From the NCBI GenBank assembly GCA_043228905.1, contig JBHGNT010000022.1, positions 7,006,001 through 7,070,000 on the forward strand: DNA of 64,000 bases. The letters are read 5' to 3'. The notes beneath the pieces are model-generated. The model was not told where the DNA came from. It made no database searches and was given only the letters and a program-made list of their open reading frames with translations. Below, in pieces: positions 55,479-64,000 of this stretch; the first letter of the stretch is position 1, and each line of letters begins with the position of its first letter. The position numbers and the translations under genes were made by a program. The DNA is from Azolla caroliniana. Lineage: Eukaryota; Polypodiophyta.

Positions 55479-56901
55479 AAGGGTTCGACAGTGCTTGACA
55501 TGGAAGCCTTGAAAAGGGAGGCATATGAGAACTTAAAGGCGAAGGCCGAGGCCGAAGAGAAGGTTACAACGGAGCCAAAGTCGAGGCAAATGATTGATGA
55601 GGAGGAAGTCGCCTCCCATTGGTTGAGAACGAATGATGTGGCCAAAATGAAAGCCAAAATACAATACAATGTTACCATGGGAGAGGGTGTGGAACAAGTC
55701 ACCCTCTTGTGTTGCGAAAGAATGATGGCTAACGAGAAGACTTATGACTTGAGAGTGGCGAACACCACTTCAAAGGTGGAAGGAGGTTTCAAGACGCAAG
55801 TGTCCGAAACATCAAGTGAAAAAGGGTTAAGCATAATCGAGTTTGCATGATCAAGGGAGGTAAATAGTGCGAGGCATAGATGATTGAGGAGGTAGCCACA
55901 AAAGATGATATCGAATCGGAGGTGGCTATGAACGCGTCAATGGCGGATGGCAATGTCGAGACTTTCCCACCACTAATTCAGAAGACTTCGGTGGTTGCGT
56001 TCGAAAGGCAACGTGAGACCAAAGAGATAGAAGGTGGCGGAGAGAAAACAAAGGTCAAAGCCGATGCATACGATGGAGAGATAACCGAGAAGGTGGCTAT
56101 GGGCGAAACGATGGAGGACGGTAATACCAAGGATTCTTGCCCACTAATTCTAGAGACTTCGATGGTTGTGTCCGAGAACCAACGTGAGACCGAAGAGACG
56201 GGAGGTGGCAGCAAGGAGCGTAGAGCTGGAAGTGGGTTCGGACAGAAGATGATCCGGCCAGAATTCCAGCCTAAACGGAAGCCGAACCAGGAGGAAGTGG
56301 ATTCGGCCGAAATCCGATCAGTCGAGCCTGCCTCGGACGGAAATCGTTCTAGCTGAAAGCCGATTGGATGAGACCGATCCGGAAAGAAGCTAATCTGACT
56401 CAATCAGAGGTCGAACCGGTCAAGGCCAGTGAACACAAGGAAAAGGAAGCTAACCTGGACCGAAACCAATCAGTCGAAACCGATTAACCGAGTCTGATTC
56501 GGCCAAATACGGATCTAATCGGAAGCCAATCCAACCAAAAGCCGATTGGACGAAACCGATCCGGAAAGAAGTCGAGGTTGATGAGGATAAGGAAGAGTCC
56601 AAGCAAAGACACTACCACAGATGACAAGGACCAAGCGGGCCAAGAGGATTTGAAGGGTGTTAGTAACGATGAGATCTCAACAAAGAAGGAAGGCTCTAAC
56701 GTGAAGAATGTAAATTCTAATGCGAGATTGTATGACGAGAGAGAACGAAGAATATGGTGGATTGGATGGCGACAATGGTTTGGGTGGAAAGAATAGATGT
56801 GCTCAAAATGAAGAAATGGAGGGCACTGCGGATGAAGGAGAATAACAAGCATCGGAAGCTTCGGCACATATCAGAGTATGTGCGGGTTCGGAGGGGGCGA
56901 G
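55479..56901 (+). pseudogene. TG-3 charged repetitive tail
   Basis: 'GEGVEQVTLLCCERMM' near 55680-55730 matches 'GEGAEQATLLPCGEG' of TG-2. The module 'PPLIQKTSVVAFERQRETKEIEGGGEK' near 55965-56045 repeats as 'CPLILETSMVVSENQRETEETGGGSK' near 56140-56220. A stop follows at 55848, and further frames beyond 56356 are open only in pieces. The region 56260-56570 is rich in 'ccgatccgg' and 'accggtcaag' motifs. The purine tract GGAGGGGGCGAG ends at 56901. Confidence 0.55.
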
Positions 56902-57643
56902 TGTCGTAGTTATTTACACAATGTGAAAAACGTATAAAGTACCTGATTCAATAAATATGAAGAAATAGAAGAAAATATTAAAATATATATTACACACATA
57001 GGGCAAGATTCAAACCCTATACCTCCATGTTAATAATTTGTAGCTTTACCATTATACTAACACACCATGAGTGCTAAATAAAGTAGACGTCTCACATACA
57101 AAGGTTATTTCACATATATTTTTTAGGAAAATCTACTTTTACACGTAGAGTGCATAAAACTTTAGTTAGAAGAAAACGCATGATCGAAAAAGCTATTCAT
57201 GCACATCTCACGTGCATGAACACTATTATTAGAAAAAAAAAACATGAAGTTTATAGTTAGAAAAAGCATAGATTGTTATGTGCTAAGCCTCTCCCATCAC
57301 TATATAAGGATGGGGAGCACAATGTAATAAGGGGGGGGGGGGGGGGAAATAAATAAATTATGGGGTGATTATTAAGGTCTAAATATTTATTAATATAATA
57401 CTCGTGGGATTCACGAGGTTTTCGATCTCTCTTTTCCAATCTATTCCTATCTATTCCAAAGTATAATTAGGGTTAAATATTAATAAAACTAAAAAATTTA
57501 TTTGTGGGATTCATGAATTTCTATCTCTTATAATCTATTCATATTCATAACTAAACTCATCTCAAATTCTTTGTCCTCCTAATCCAAAACCTCGGCGATT
57601 CCCACCCGACTCACGCAACAATCTGATGTCGAAAGGCACGACA
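56902..57643 (+). repeat. TG-3 3' LTR
   Basis: TGTCGTAGTTATTTAC...GGCACGACA; matches 53965-54719. A G-run of about 16 at 57331-57346 is longer than in the 5' copy. Confidence 0.82.
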
Positions 57644-57647
57644 ACGT

Positions 57648-58508
57648 GTCTAGTTTGTTGGTTGATAGCACCTTGGTCAGCATGTCTGACCCGTTCTCCT
57701 CCGTGTGGATCTTTGTCAGAACAAAGTCTTTGTCTTCTAGCTTCTCCCGAAACCATTGGTATCTTCGTTGGATGTGCTTGGTCCGGGAATGGTAGTCTGT
57801 GTTCTTTGCAAGGTGGATGGCACTTTGATTGTCACAATAGAGCCGGTCTTCCTATTGGATCCCTAGCTTTCCGACGAAGACCTTCATCAAGATTACCTCT
57901 TTCCCGGCTTCCACGGCCGCCATGTACTCCGCTTCCATCATCGATAGTGCTACAAATTTCTATAGCCTCAACTACCACGATACAGCTCCCCCGGCAAAGA
58001 TCATGACGTATCCGGATGTGGATCGGTTGGTATCTACATCAGCTGACATGTCTGAATCTGTGAACCCTTTCAATAGGGATTTACCAGAGCTGAATCAAAG
58101 GCACATGCTCGACGTGCCTTTCAGCTACCGGAGGATCCACTTAATGGCGGCCCAATGCTCTCTTCCCGAATTACTTATGAACCGGCTAACCAGTCCGACT
58201 GCATATCTGATGTCCGGCCGGGTAGACACCATTGCGTACATCAAGCTTCCGACAGCAGAGGCATATGGTTGCTTCATCATCTCTAACTTCTCTGTCTTTA
58301 TCTTCGGTCTTTGTTTTCCGGACAACTTCTTGTTTGCCGGAAGTGTTGACCCGACCGGCTTCGTGTCCGTCATGTTGAACCATTGGACCACCTTCATCAC
58401 GTACTTGTCTTGAGACAGCCCTAATAGCTTCTTCGTCCAGCCCTAGACTATGTGCATCCCGAGTATCTGTCTTGCCGGACCCAAATCTTTCATTGAGAAG
58501 GACCGGTT
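57648..58508 (-). pseudogene. Cop-A RT C-terminus and RNase H
   Basis: The minus strand reads 'FSMKDLGPARQILGMHIV', then 'MYAMVSTRPDIRYAVGLVSRF' and 'EHWAAIKWILR', then RNase H 'SAIHLAKNTDYHSRTKHIQRRY' and 'GSDMLTKVLSTNKLDTC'. It is closely similar to Cop-B, with a few stops and frameshifts. The RT continues on the other side of Cop-B at 63953. Confidence 0.88.
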
Positions 58509-58876
58509 TGTTGGGATTACGGTCTCTCCGGATGGGATGGTCAGATGTCCGGGAATCGGGAATGAAGACCCGAATGATGAAGACCCGGTTTTCGGATCCG
58601 GATGATGAAGACCCCGGCTACGGAGCCGGATGACGAAGACCCGGTTTCGGATCCGGATGATGAAGACCCCGGCTACGGAGCCGGATGACGAATGTACCCG
58701 GAGAGAGATCCGGATGCGGGGACATATTTGTGAATATGTTTGCCAAGGGCCCTCGAGGCTATATTTGTAAATAGCCCGAAAGTCATATGTGTATAAATAT
58801 GACTTAGGGCAAACAGTTTGTTTGTTGTTGCTCATTTTTCTGTTTTCCACTTAGAGGGAGCGAAGTGAGAGCAGCC

Positions 58877-58908
<32 letters not shown>

Positions 58909-59173
58909 GAGGTCGACGCCTCTGTGTAATACCGCCGCCTGTGGCGAGGACAGCGAGCTCAAGGTCGTCGCCTTGCAGCTCGCCATTGTACATTCCCTGC
59001 GTATAGTGATAGTTGGAGTCTTGCACTCCCGTGGTTTTTCCCGTCTAGGGTTTTCCACGCTAAACCCTGTGCATTCGAGTCTCTCTCTGTGTTTTCGATT
59101 TACTGCTGCATTGACTCGTGTTTCCTCGGTTGTGGCCGAGAGGTAAAGTTTTTGGAAGCGTCGATTTCTAACA
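58509..59173 (+). repeat. Cop-B 5' LTR
   Basis: TGTTGGGATTACGG...TTTCTAACA. U3 holds about five 20-30 bp units of 'ccggatgatgaagaccccgg' type (58560-58690). GTATAAATATG at 58791 is the likely TATA box. (GA)n is at 58879-58902. Confidence 0.95.
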
Positions 59174-59204
59174 ATCTGGTATCAGAGCGACTGCAGTGCA
59201 GAAA

Positions 59205-62200
59205 ATGGAAGGCGGCAGCAGCGGGCAGCCGGGGATGATGGTGCTGAATGCGCAGAACTACGCCGACTGGAAGATAAAGATGGAGGATCTGCTCATTGTT
59301 CGGGACCTGTATGAACCGATCGACAGGTCGGAAATACCCAAGGGGGTACTTGAGACGGAATGGAGGCTTCTGAACCGGAAAGTCGTTGCAACCATTCGGC
59401 AATACGTCGACGTGAGCGTTCTACAACATGTGGCGAACGACACCAACGCATATGAGATGTGGCAGAAGCTGTCGGGACTCTACGAGAGGAAGAATGCGTT
59501 GAACCGGACCTCCCTGATGAGGAAGATAGTGAACCTCAAGTACCGGGACGGCGAGAGTATGGTGGAACACGTAAGCACGTTCATGGGATTCGTGAACCAG
59601 CTTGCGGCGATCAAGTTCCCGTTGGAGGATGCAATGCAAGCCATCATGCTGATGTGTACATTGCCGGAAAGCTGGGAGAACTTGGTGGTGACTCTCAGCA
59701 CCTCCTGCACCGAAGATAACTTGTCCCTACAAACGGTAAAGACAAGCATTTTGAACGAAGAAGCGCGTCGGAGAGATAAAGAACCGGCCTCCCATCCGAA
59801 GATGCTGCTTACCGAATCGGATCGGGGAAGACAACGGAACCGGAGTCCGCAAAGACGGGAGAAGTCGGGGACCCGGTCGCAGTCAAGAGGAAGGCCCACA
59901 TGCTTCCACTGTGGGAAGCCGGGGCACTTCCGAAAGAATTGTCGGCATTACCGAAAAGACAACGGAGCTGACGACACCGATTCGAAGAAGTCTTCGGAAC
60001 GGAACGGTGCTTACCGGGGAGCCACGGACCGGAATGGTTCGGATCGGCGAGGGCAGGACCGGAAAGGAACGACGGCACTCGCGGCAAGTGAAGAGGAGAT
60101 CATGCTCATCACCGAAGAAGGTGAACTAAACATTGCCGGCGATGAGACTACCTGGGTGGTCGATTCCGGAGCGTCGTTCCACCTGACCCCGGAAAGAAGA
60201 TACTTCTCATCCTACACAGCCGGTGAGCATGGCTGTGTTCGGATGGGAAATGAAGGTACGTGCCGGATTGCCGGCATAGGAGACGTGTGGTTGACAACCT
60301 CGACCGGATGCAAAATGTTGCTGAAGGATGTCCGACACGTTCCGGAGGTTCGATTGAACCTGATTTCGGCCGGGAGGCTAGACGATGAAGGCTACACAGG
60401 TAGCATCCGGAACTGCGTAATGAAGTTCAGCAAGGGGAGCCTGATAGAGGCTCGGGCCCGGAAAGTCAACACACTGTACCTTATGAATGCCTGGTTGTGT
60501 CCGGATGAGTTGAACGTGGCAGCCGACACTGCCGGTGAGCTGTGGCACAAGAGACTGTGCCACATGAGTGAGAAGGGGATGAAGAGGCTTGCAGAAGACA
60601 ACCTTATTCCAGTGAAGCATGTGCACCTGGAGAAGTGCACCGATTGCCTGGCCGGAAAGCAGAACCGAACCTCCTTCCACTCAAGGCCACCGACGAGACG
60701 TAGCGCACCATTGGAGTTGGTGCACACTGACGTGTGTCAAGTAGAAACGAAGTCACATGGCGGAGCCCAGTACTTCGTGACATTCATTGATGACCACAGC
60801 CGGAAGCTGTGGACGGCACCGTTGAAGAAAAAGGACCAAGTGTTGTGCGTCTTCAAAGAACTCCACGCGAGAGTGGAAAGGGAATCCGGCAAGAAGCTGA
60901 AAGCGATACGAGCGGATAACGGAGGGGAATACCGGGGGCAGTTCGAGGAGTACTGTCGCTCGAAGGGAATCCGGCTCGAGTTTACTGTGCCGAAGACGCC
61001 GGAACTGAACGGGCTGGCCGAGAGGATGAACCGGACCATAATGGAGAGGGTCCGGAGTATGCTGGCGCATGCGAAATTACCCAAGGGGTTTTGGGCTGAG
61101 GCAATGTCGACGGCGACATACGTGATAAACAGATCACCCTCAGTACCTTTGGACGGAGACACGCCGCAGAGAGTGTGGACCGGTAGGGAAGTATCCTACC
61201 GGCATCTGAAGGTGTTCGGGTGTCTCGCATATGTGCATGTGGCAAAGGACCGGAGAGGAAAGCTAGATCCAAAGACCCGGCCATGCATATTCCTCGGTTA
61301 CGGCGATGACAAGTTCGGCTACCGAGTATGGGACCCGGTCGACAAAAAGATATTCCGGAGTCGTGATATCATCTTCATGGAGGACAAGACACTCGCCGAC
61401 TGGGAGTCGGAGAAGAAGATGAAGAGCTCCAAGTCGACCGGTGAGGATCAACTCTACGAGGAGCAGTCCCGACCGGCAAGGGACCGGTTAGCACTCGAGG
61501 ATCTGGCCGAAGACGGTGAAGATAAAGAACCGGCCGAGGAAGAAGAAACTGATACCGGAACCGGCCCCGATCCCGAAATGGATTTGGATGAAGAGGAAAC
61601 GGTGGAGCCGGTTACCGAAGCTCCGGAACGGAGATATCCTCTAAGAGAGAGAAGGGCCCCCCTGAGATTTCCGGAACCAGAGCACGTGCTGCTAACCGAC
61701 GAGGGGGAGCCGGAGAGTTTTGAAGAAGCAAAGCTTGACACCCATAGCCGCAGGTGGTTAAGTGCCATGCAGGAGGAGATGGATTCCCTGCATGAGAACC
61801 ACACATATGAACTTGTGGAGTTGCCGAAAGGAAAGCGGGCACTTCGAAACAAGTGGGTGTTCAAGCTGAAACCGGGAGATGCCGGAAACCCCCCGAGATA
61901 CAAAGCCAGGATCGTGGTGAAGGGGTTCCAGCAGAAGAAGGGCGTCGACTTCGACGAGATATTTGCCCCGGTAGTGAAGATGACCTCCATCCGGACGGTG
62001 CTGAGCATAGCGGCAAGCATGGACCTCGAGGTAGAACAGATGGACGTGAAGACGGCATTCCTTCACGGTGACCTCGAAGAAGAGAACTACATGCAGCAAC
62101 CGGAAGGATTCGAGAAGAAAGGGAAGGAGCACCTGGTATGCCGGTTGAAGAAGAGCCTTTACGGACTAAAGCAGGCTCCCCGGCAATGGTACCGGAAGTT

Positions 62201-63278
62201 CGACTCTTTCATGACCGACGAAGGGTACCACAAAACGCAGTCCGATCACTGCGTGTTTGTGAAGAAGTTCGAAGGAGGAGACTTTCTAATACTCCTCCTG
62301 TACGTGGACGACATGTTGATCGTCGGACAGGACCAGGTCAAGATATGGATGCTGAAGAAAGCGCTTCACCGAACCTTCTCAATGAAGGACCTGGGTCCGG
62401 CGAGGCAAATACTAGGGATGCACATCATCCGGGACCGGAAGAAGAAGCAGTTGTGGCTGTCACAGGAGAAGTACGTGACAAAGGTGCTTCACCGGTTCAA
62501 CATGTCGGAAGCAATACCGGTCGGGTCAACCCTCCCGGCAAACTGCAAGTTGTCCAGCAAGCAAAGCCCCAAGACAAAGGTTGAGAAGGAGGACATGATG
62601 AAAGTACCATATGCCTCTGCCGTCGGAAGCTTGATGTACGCAATGGTGTGTACAAGACCGGACATAGGATATGCAGTCGGAGTGGTGAGCCGGTACATGA
62701 GCAATCCCGGCAAAGAGCACTGGAACGCGGCCAAGTGGATACTCCGATACCTGAAGGGCACGGCAAACGTGTGTCTCCGATTCGGCTCCGGTAAGCCCGA
62801 ACTCGACGGCTTTACCGATTCGGATATGTCGGCTGATGCAGATACCAGCCGGTCCACATCAGGGTATGTGATGACGTATGCAGGGGGAGCTGTTTCGTGG
62901 CAGTCGAGGCTGCAGAAGACGGTTGCGTTGTCAACCACGGAGGCGGAGTACATGGCGGCTGTTGAAGCCGGCAAGGAAATAATATGGATGAAGGACTTCA
63001 TTAGAGAGCTCGGTATCCGGCAGGAGGAGTACCGACTCTACTGCGACAGTCAGAGTGCCATCCACCTTACGAAGAACGCGGCCTATCACTCACGGACGAA
63101 GCACATCCAGCGAAGATATCACTGGATCCGGGAAAGGATAGAAGACCAGGAGTTCGTGCTGACGAAGATCCACATGGACGAGAACGGGTCAGATATGCTG
63201 ACCAAAGTGCTCACACCCGACAAGCTGGAAGCGTGCCGGAAGAGGGTCGGACTGGAAAGACATCCCATGCCGAAGTGA
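59205..63278 (+). CDS. Cop-B Gag-Pol polyprotein (1357 residues, intact)
   Basis: The start is the ATG at 59205, 32 bp after the LTR; the in-frame GTG at 59196 overlaps the region just past the primer site. Domains: UBN2-type Gag (residues about 10-200), CCHC CFHCGKPGHFRKNC at about 233, aspartic protease 'WVVDSGASFHLTP' at about 316, HHCC 'HKRLCHMS...CTDCLAGKQ' at about 447-487, and integrase with 'FIDDHSRKLW', 'RADNGGEY', 'PELNGLAERMNRT' (D, D, E). Then an acidic linker (about 755-830), RT with 'MDVKTAFLHGDLEEENYM' and catalytic 'YVDDM' at about 1032, and RNase H 'FTDSDMSADADTSRSTSGY' at about 1202 and 'KHIQRRYHWIRE'. Length is typical of copia polyproteins. No stop or frameshift. Cut by its own protease, it would supply particle, RT and integrase. 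Confidence 0.97.
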   Translation: MEGGSSGQPGMMVLNAQNYADWKIKMEDLLIVRDLYEPIDRSEIPKGVLETEWRLLNRKVVATIRQYVDVSVLQHVANDTNAYEMWQKLSGLYERKNALNRTSLMRKIVNLKYRDGESMVEHVSTFMGFVNQLAAIKFPLEDAMQAIMLMCTLPESWENLVVTLSTSCTEDNLSLQTVKTSILNEEARRRDKEPASHPKMLLTESDRGRQRNRSPQRREKSGTRSQSRGRPTCFHCGKPGHFRKNCRHYRKDNGADDTDSKKSSERNGAYRGATDRNGSDRRGQDRKGTTALAASEEEIMLITEEGELNIAGDETTWVVDSGASFHLTPERRYFSSYTAGEHGCVRMGNEGTCRIAGIGDVWLTTSTGCKMLLKDVRHVPEVRLNLISAGRLDDEGYTGSIRNCVMKFSKGSLIEARARKVNTLYLMNAWLCPDELNVAADTAGELWHKRLCHMSEKGMKRLAEDNLIPVKHVHLEKCTDCLAGKQNRTSFHSRPPTRRSAPLELVHTDVCQVETKSHGGAQYFVTFIDDHSRKLWTAPLKKKDQVLCVFKELHARVERESGKKLKAIRADNGGEYRGQFEEYCRSKGIRLEFTVPKTPELNGLAERMNRTIMERVRSMLAHAKLPKGFWAEAMSTATYVINRSPSVPLDGDTPQRVWTGREVSYRHLKVFGCLAYVHVAKDRRGKLDPKTRPCIFLGYGDDKFGYRVWDPVDKKIFRSRDIIFMEDKTLADWESEKKMKSSKSTGEDQLYEEQSRPARDRLALEDLAEDGEDKEPAEEEETDTGTGPDPEMDLDEEETVEPVTEAPERRYPLRERRAPLRFPEPEHVLLTDEGEPESFEEAKLDTHSRRWLSAMQEEMDSLHENHTYELVELPKGKRALRNKWVFKLKPGDAGNPPRYKARIVVKGFQQKKGVDFDEIFAPVVKMTSIRTVLSIAASMDLEVEQMDVKTAFLHGDLEEENYMQQPEGFEKKGKEHLVCRLKKSLYGLKQAPRQWYRKFDSFMTDEGYHKTQSDHCVFVKKFEGGDFLILLLYVDDMLIVGQDQVKIWMLKKALHRTFSMKDLGPARQILGMHIIRDRKKKQLWLSQEKYVTKVLHRFNMSEAIPVGSTLPANCKLSSKQSPKTKVEKEDMMKVPYASAVGSLMYAMVCTRPDIGYAVGVVSRYMSNPGKEHWNAAKWILRYLKGTANVCLRFGSGKPELDGFTDSDMSADADTSRSTSGYVMTYAGGAVSWQSRLQKTVALSTTEAEYMAAVEAGKEIIWMKDFIRELGIRQEEYRLYCDSQSAIHLTKNAAYHSRTKHIQRRYHWIRERIEDQEFVLTKIHMDENGSDMLTKVLTPDKLEACRKRVGLERHPMPK

Positions 63279-63288
63279 AGGGGGAGTT

Positions 63289-63947
63289 TGTTGGGATTAC
63301 GGTCCCTCCGGATGGGATGGTCAGATGTCCGGGAATCGGGAATGAAGACCCGAATGATGAAGACCCGGTTTTCGGATCCGGATGATGAAGACCCCGGCTA
63401 CGGAGCCGGATGACGAAGACCCGGTTTCGGATCCGGATGATGAAGACCCCGGCTACGGAGCCGGATGACGAATGTACCCGGAGAGAGATCCGGATGCGGG
63501 GACATATTTGTGAATATGTTTGCCAAGGGCCCTCGAGGCTATATTTGTAAATAGCCCGAAAGTCATATGTGTATAAATATGACTTAGGGCAAACAGTTTG
63601 TTTGTTGTTGCTCATTTTTCTGTTTTCCACTTAGAGGGAGCGAAGTGAGAGCAGCCGAGAGAGAGAGAGAGAGAGAAAGGAAGAGGTCGACGCCTCTGTG
63701 TAATACCGCCGCCTGTGGCGAGGACAGCGAGCTCAAGGTCGTCGCCTTGCAGCTCACCATTGTACATTCCCTGCGTATAGTGATAGTTGGAGTCTTGCAC
63801 TCCCGTGGTTTTTCCCGTCTAGGGTTTTCCACGCTAAACCCTGTGCATTCGAGTCTCTCTCTGTGTTTTCGATTTACTGCTGCATTGACTCGTGTTTCCT
63901 CGGTTGTGGCCGAGAGGTAAAGTTTTTGGAAGCGTCGATTTCTAACA
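63289..63947 (+). repeat. Cop-B 3' LTR
   Basis: Nearly identical to the 5' LTR; ends TTTCTAACA, followed by CGGTT. Confidence 0.95.
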
Positions 63948-63952
63948 CGGTT

Positions 63953-64000
63953 CAAGGGCTTCTTCAACATCCCAATTTTGATTCGGTCCCATCCGATGAT
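63953..64000 (-). pseudogene. Cop-A RT fragment at the window edge
   Basis: The minus strand reads 'IKIGMLKKPLNR', which joins in order to 'FSMKDLGPARQ' at 58500 and matches 'VKIWMLKKALHRTFSMKDL' in Cop-B. The rest of Cop-A lies outside the window. Confidence 0.75.

Larger units (their letters stand above)
53965..57643 (+). mobile_element. TG-3: older gag-only LTR retrotransposon
   Basis: LTRs 53965-54719 and 56902-57643, diverged by several percent with indels. The internal 2.2 kb encodes Gag plus a charged repetitive tail and no polymerase. Flanks: CACG before, ACGT after. In the host Cop-A the sequence reads CACGTG once, so the duplicated target is CGT or, if one T was lost at the left junction, ACGT. 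Same family type as TG-1 and TG-2, opposite orientation. Confidence 0.83.
58509..63947 (+). mobile_element. Cop-B: intact, very young copia retrotransposon
   Basis: LTRs 58509-59173 (665 bp) and 63289-63947 (659 bp) differ by about two substitutions and the length of a (GA)n run. TSD CGGTT at 58504-58508 and 63948-63952. Primer site TGGTATCAGAGCG at 59177. Purine tract GAAGGGGGAG before the 3' LTR. One uninterrupted polyprotein. It is inserted antisense in Cop-A, a relative of its own lineage. All parts needed for autonomous movement appear present. Confidence 0.97.

Noticed and set aside
1-64000. tRNA, rRNA or host protein-coding genes
   Set aside because: No cloverleaf-compatible run, rRNA motif or non-TE protein was convincing on either strand. 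The only unassigned protein-like remnant is at 52010-53243.

Overview
The window is nuclear DNA of a flowering plant. It is almost entirely transposable elements: Ty1/copia and Ty3/gypsy retrotransposons, several gag-only LTR elements, solo LTRs and one large DNA transposon. Support comes from LTR pairs with matching target-site duplications (TSDs), primer sites ending in TGGTATCAGAGC (initiator tRNA-Met type), UBN2-type copia Gag, CCHC knuckles, YVDD reverse transcriptases and (CT)n leaders. I see no confident host gene, tRNA, rRNA or CRISPR. The species cannot be named from this sequence.

Layout. Bases 1-914 are repeat-rich non-coding DNA. 915-2702 is the 5' part of a decayed copia (Cop-C, +). 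2703-40375 is an older minus-strand copia (Cop-D) split by later insertions. TG-1 (5189-26607, -) is a gag-only LTR element inside Cop-D. A chromovirus-like gypsy, Gyp-G (6472-23238, -), lies inside TG-1. Gyp-G carries a young copia, Cop-H (11572-16921, +), and a second gag-only element, TG-2 (17588-22009, -). TG-1 also holds a solo LTR of a related family (24566-25539). Cop-D further contains a solo copia LTR (28256-29083) and an 11-kb DNA transposon, X (29193-40181). Each insertion is bounded by a TSD, so the order of events can be read directly.

From 40376 a minus-strand gypsy fragment (Gyp-E) abuts a plus-strand relative (Gyp-F, about 41926-51480), which is split by a nearly intact copia (Cop-I, 43963-49083). 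52010-53243 holds an unrecognised decayed minus-strand gene. The right end is an old minus-strand copia (Cop-A) invaded by a third gag-only element (TG-3, 53965-57643, +) and by Cop-B (58509-63947, +). Cop-B has near-identical LTRs and one uninterrupted polyprotein frame, and is the best candidate for a recently active element.

Three things stand out. First, the TG family has no polymerase but a very long Gag-plus-repeat reading frame, and its four insertions all sit on 4-bp targets centred on CG. Second, transposon X has 4-bp TSDs, a decayed DDE-type transposase gene and a convergent RING-finger gene with acidic tandem repeats. Third, several repeated hairpins in leaders and subterminal regions are not explained by the coding annotation.
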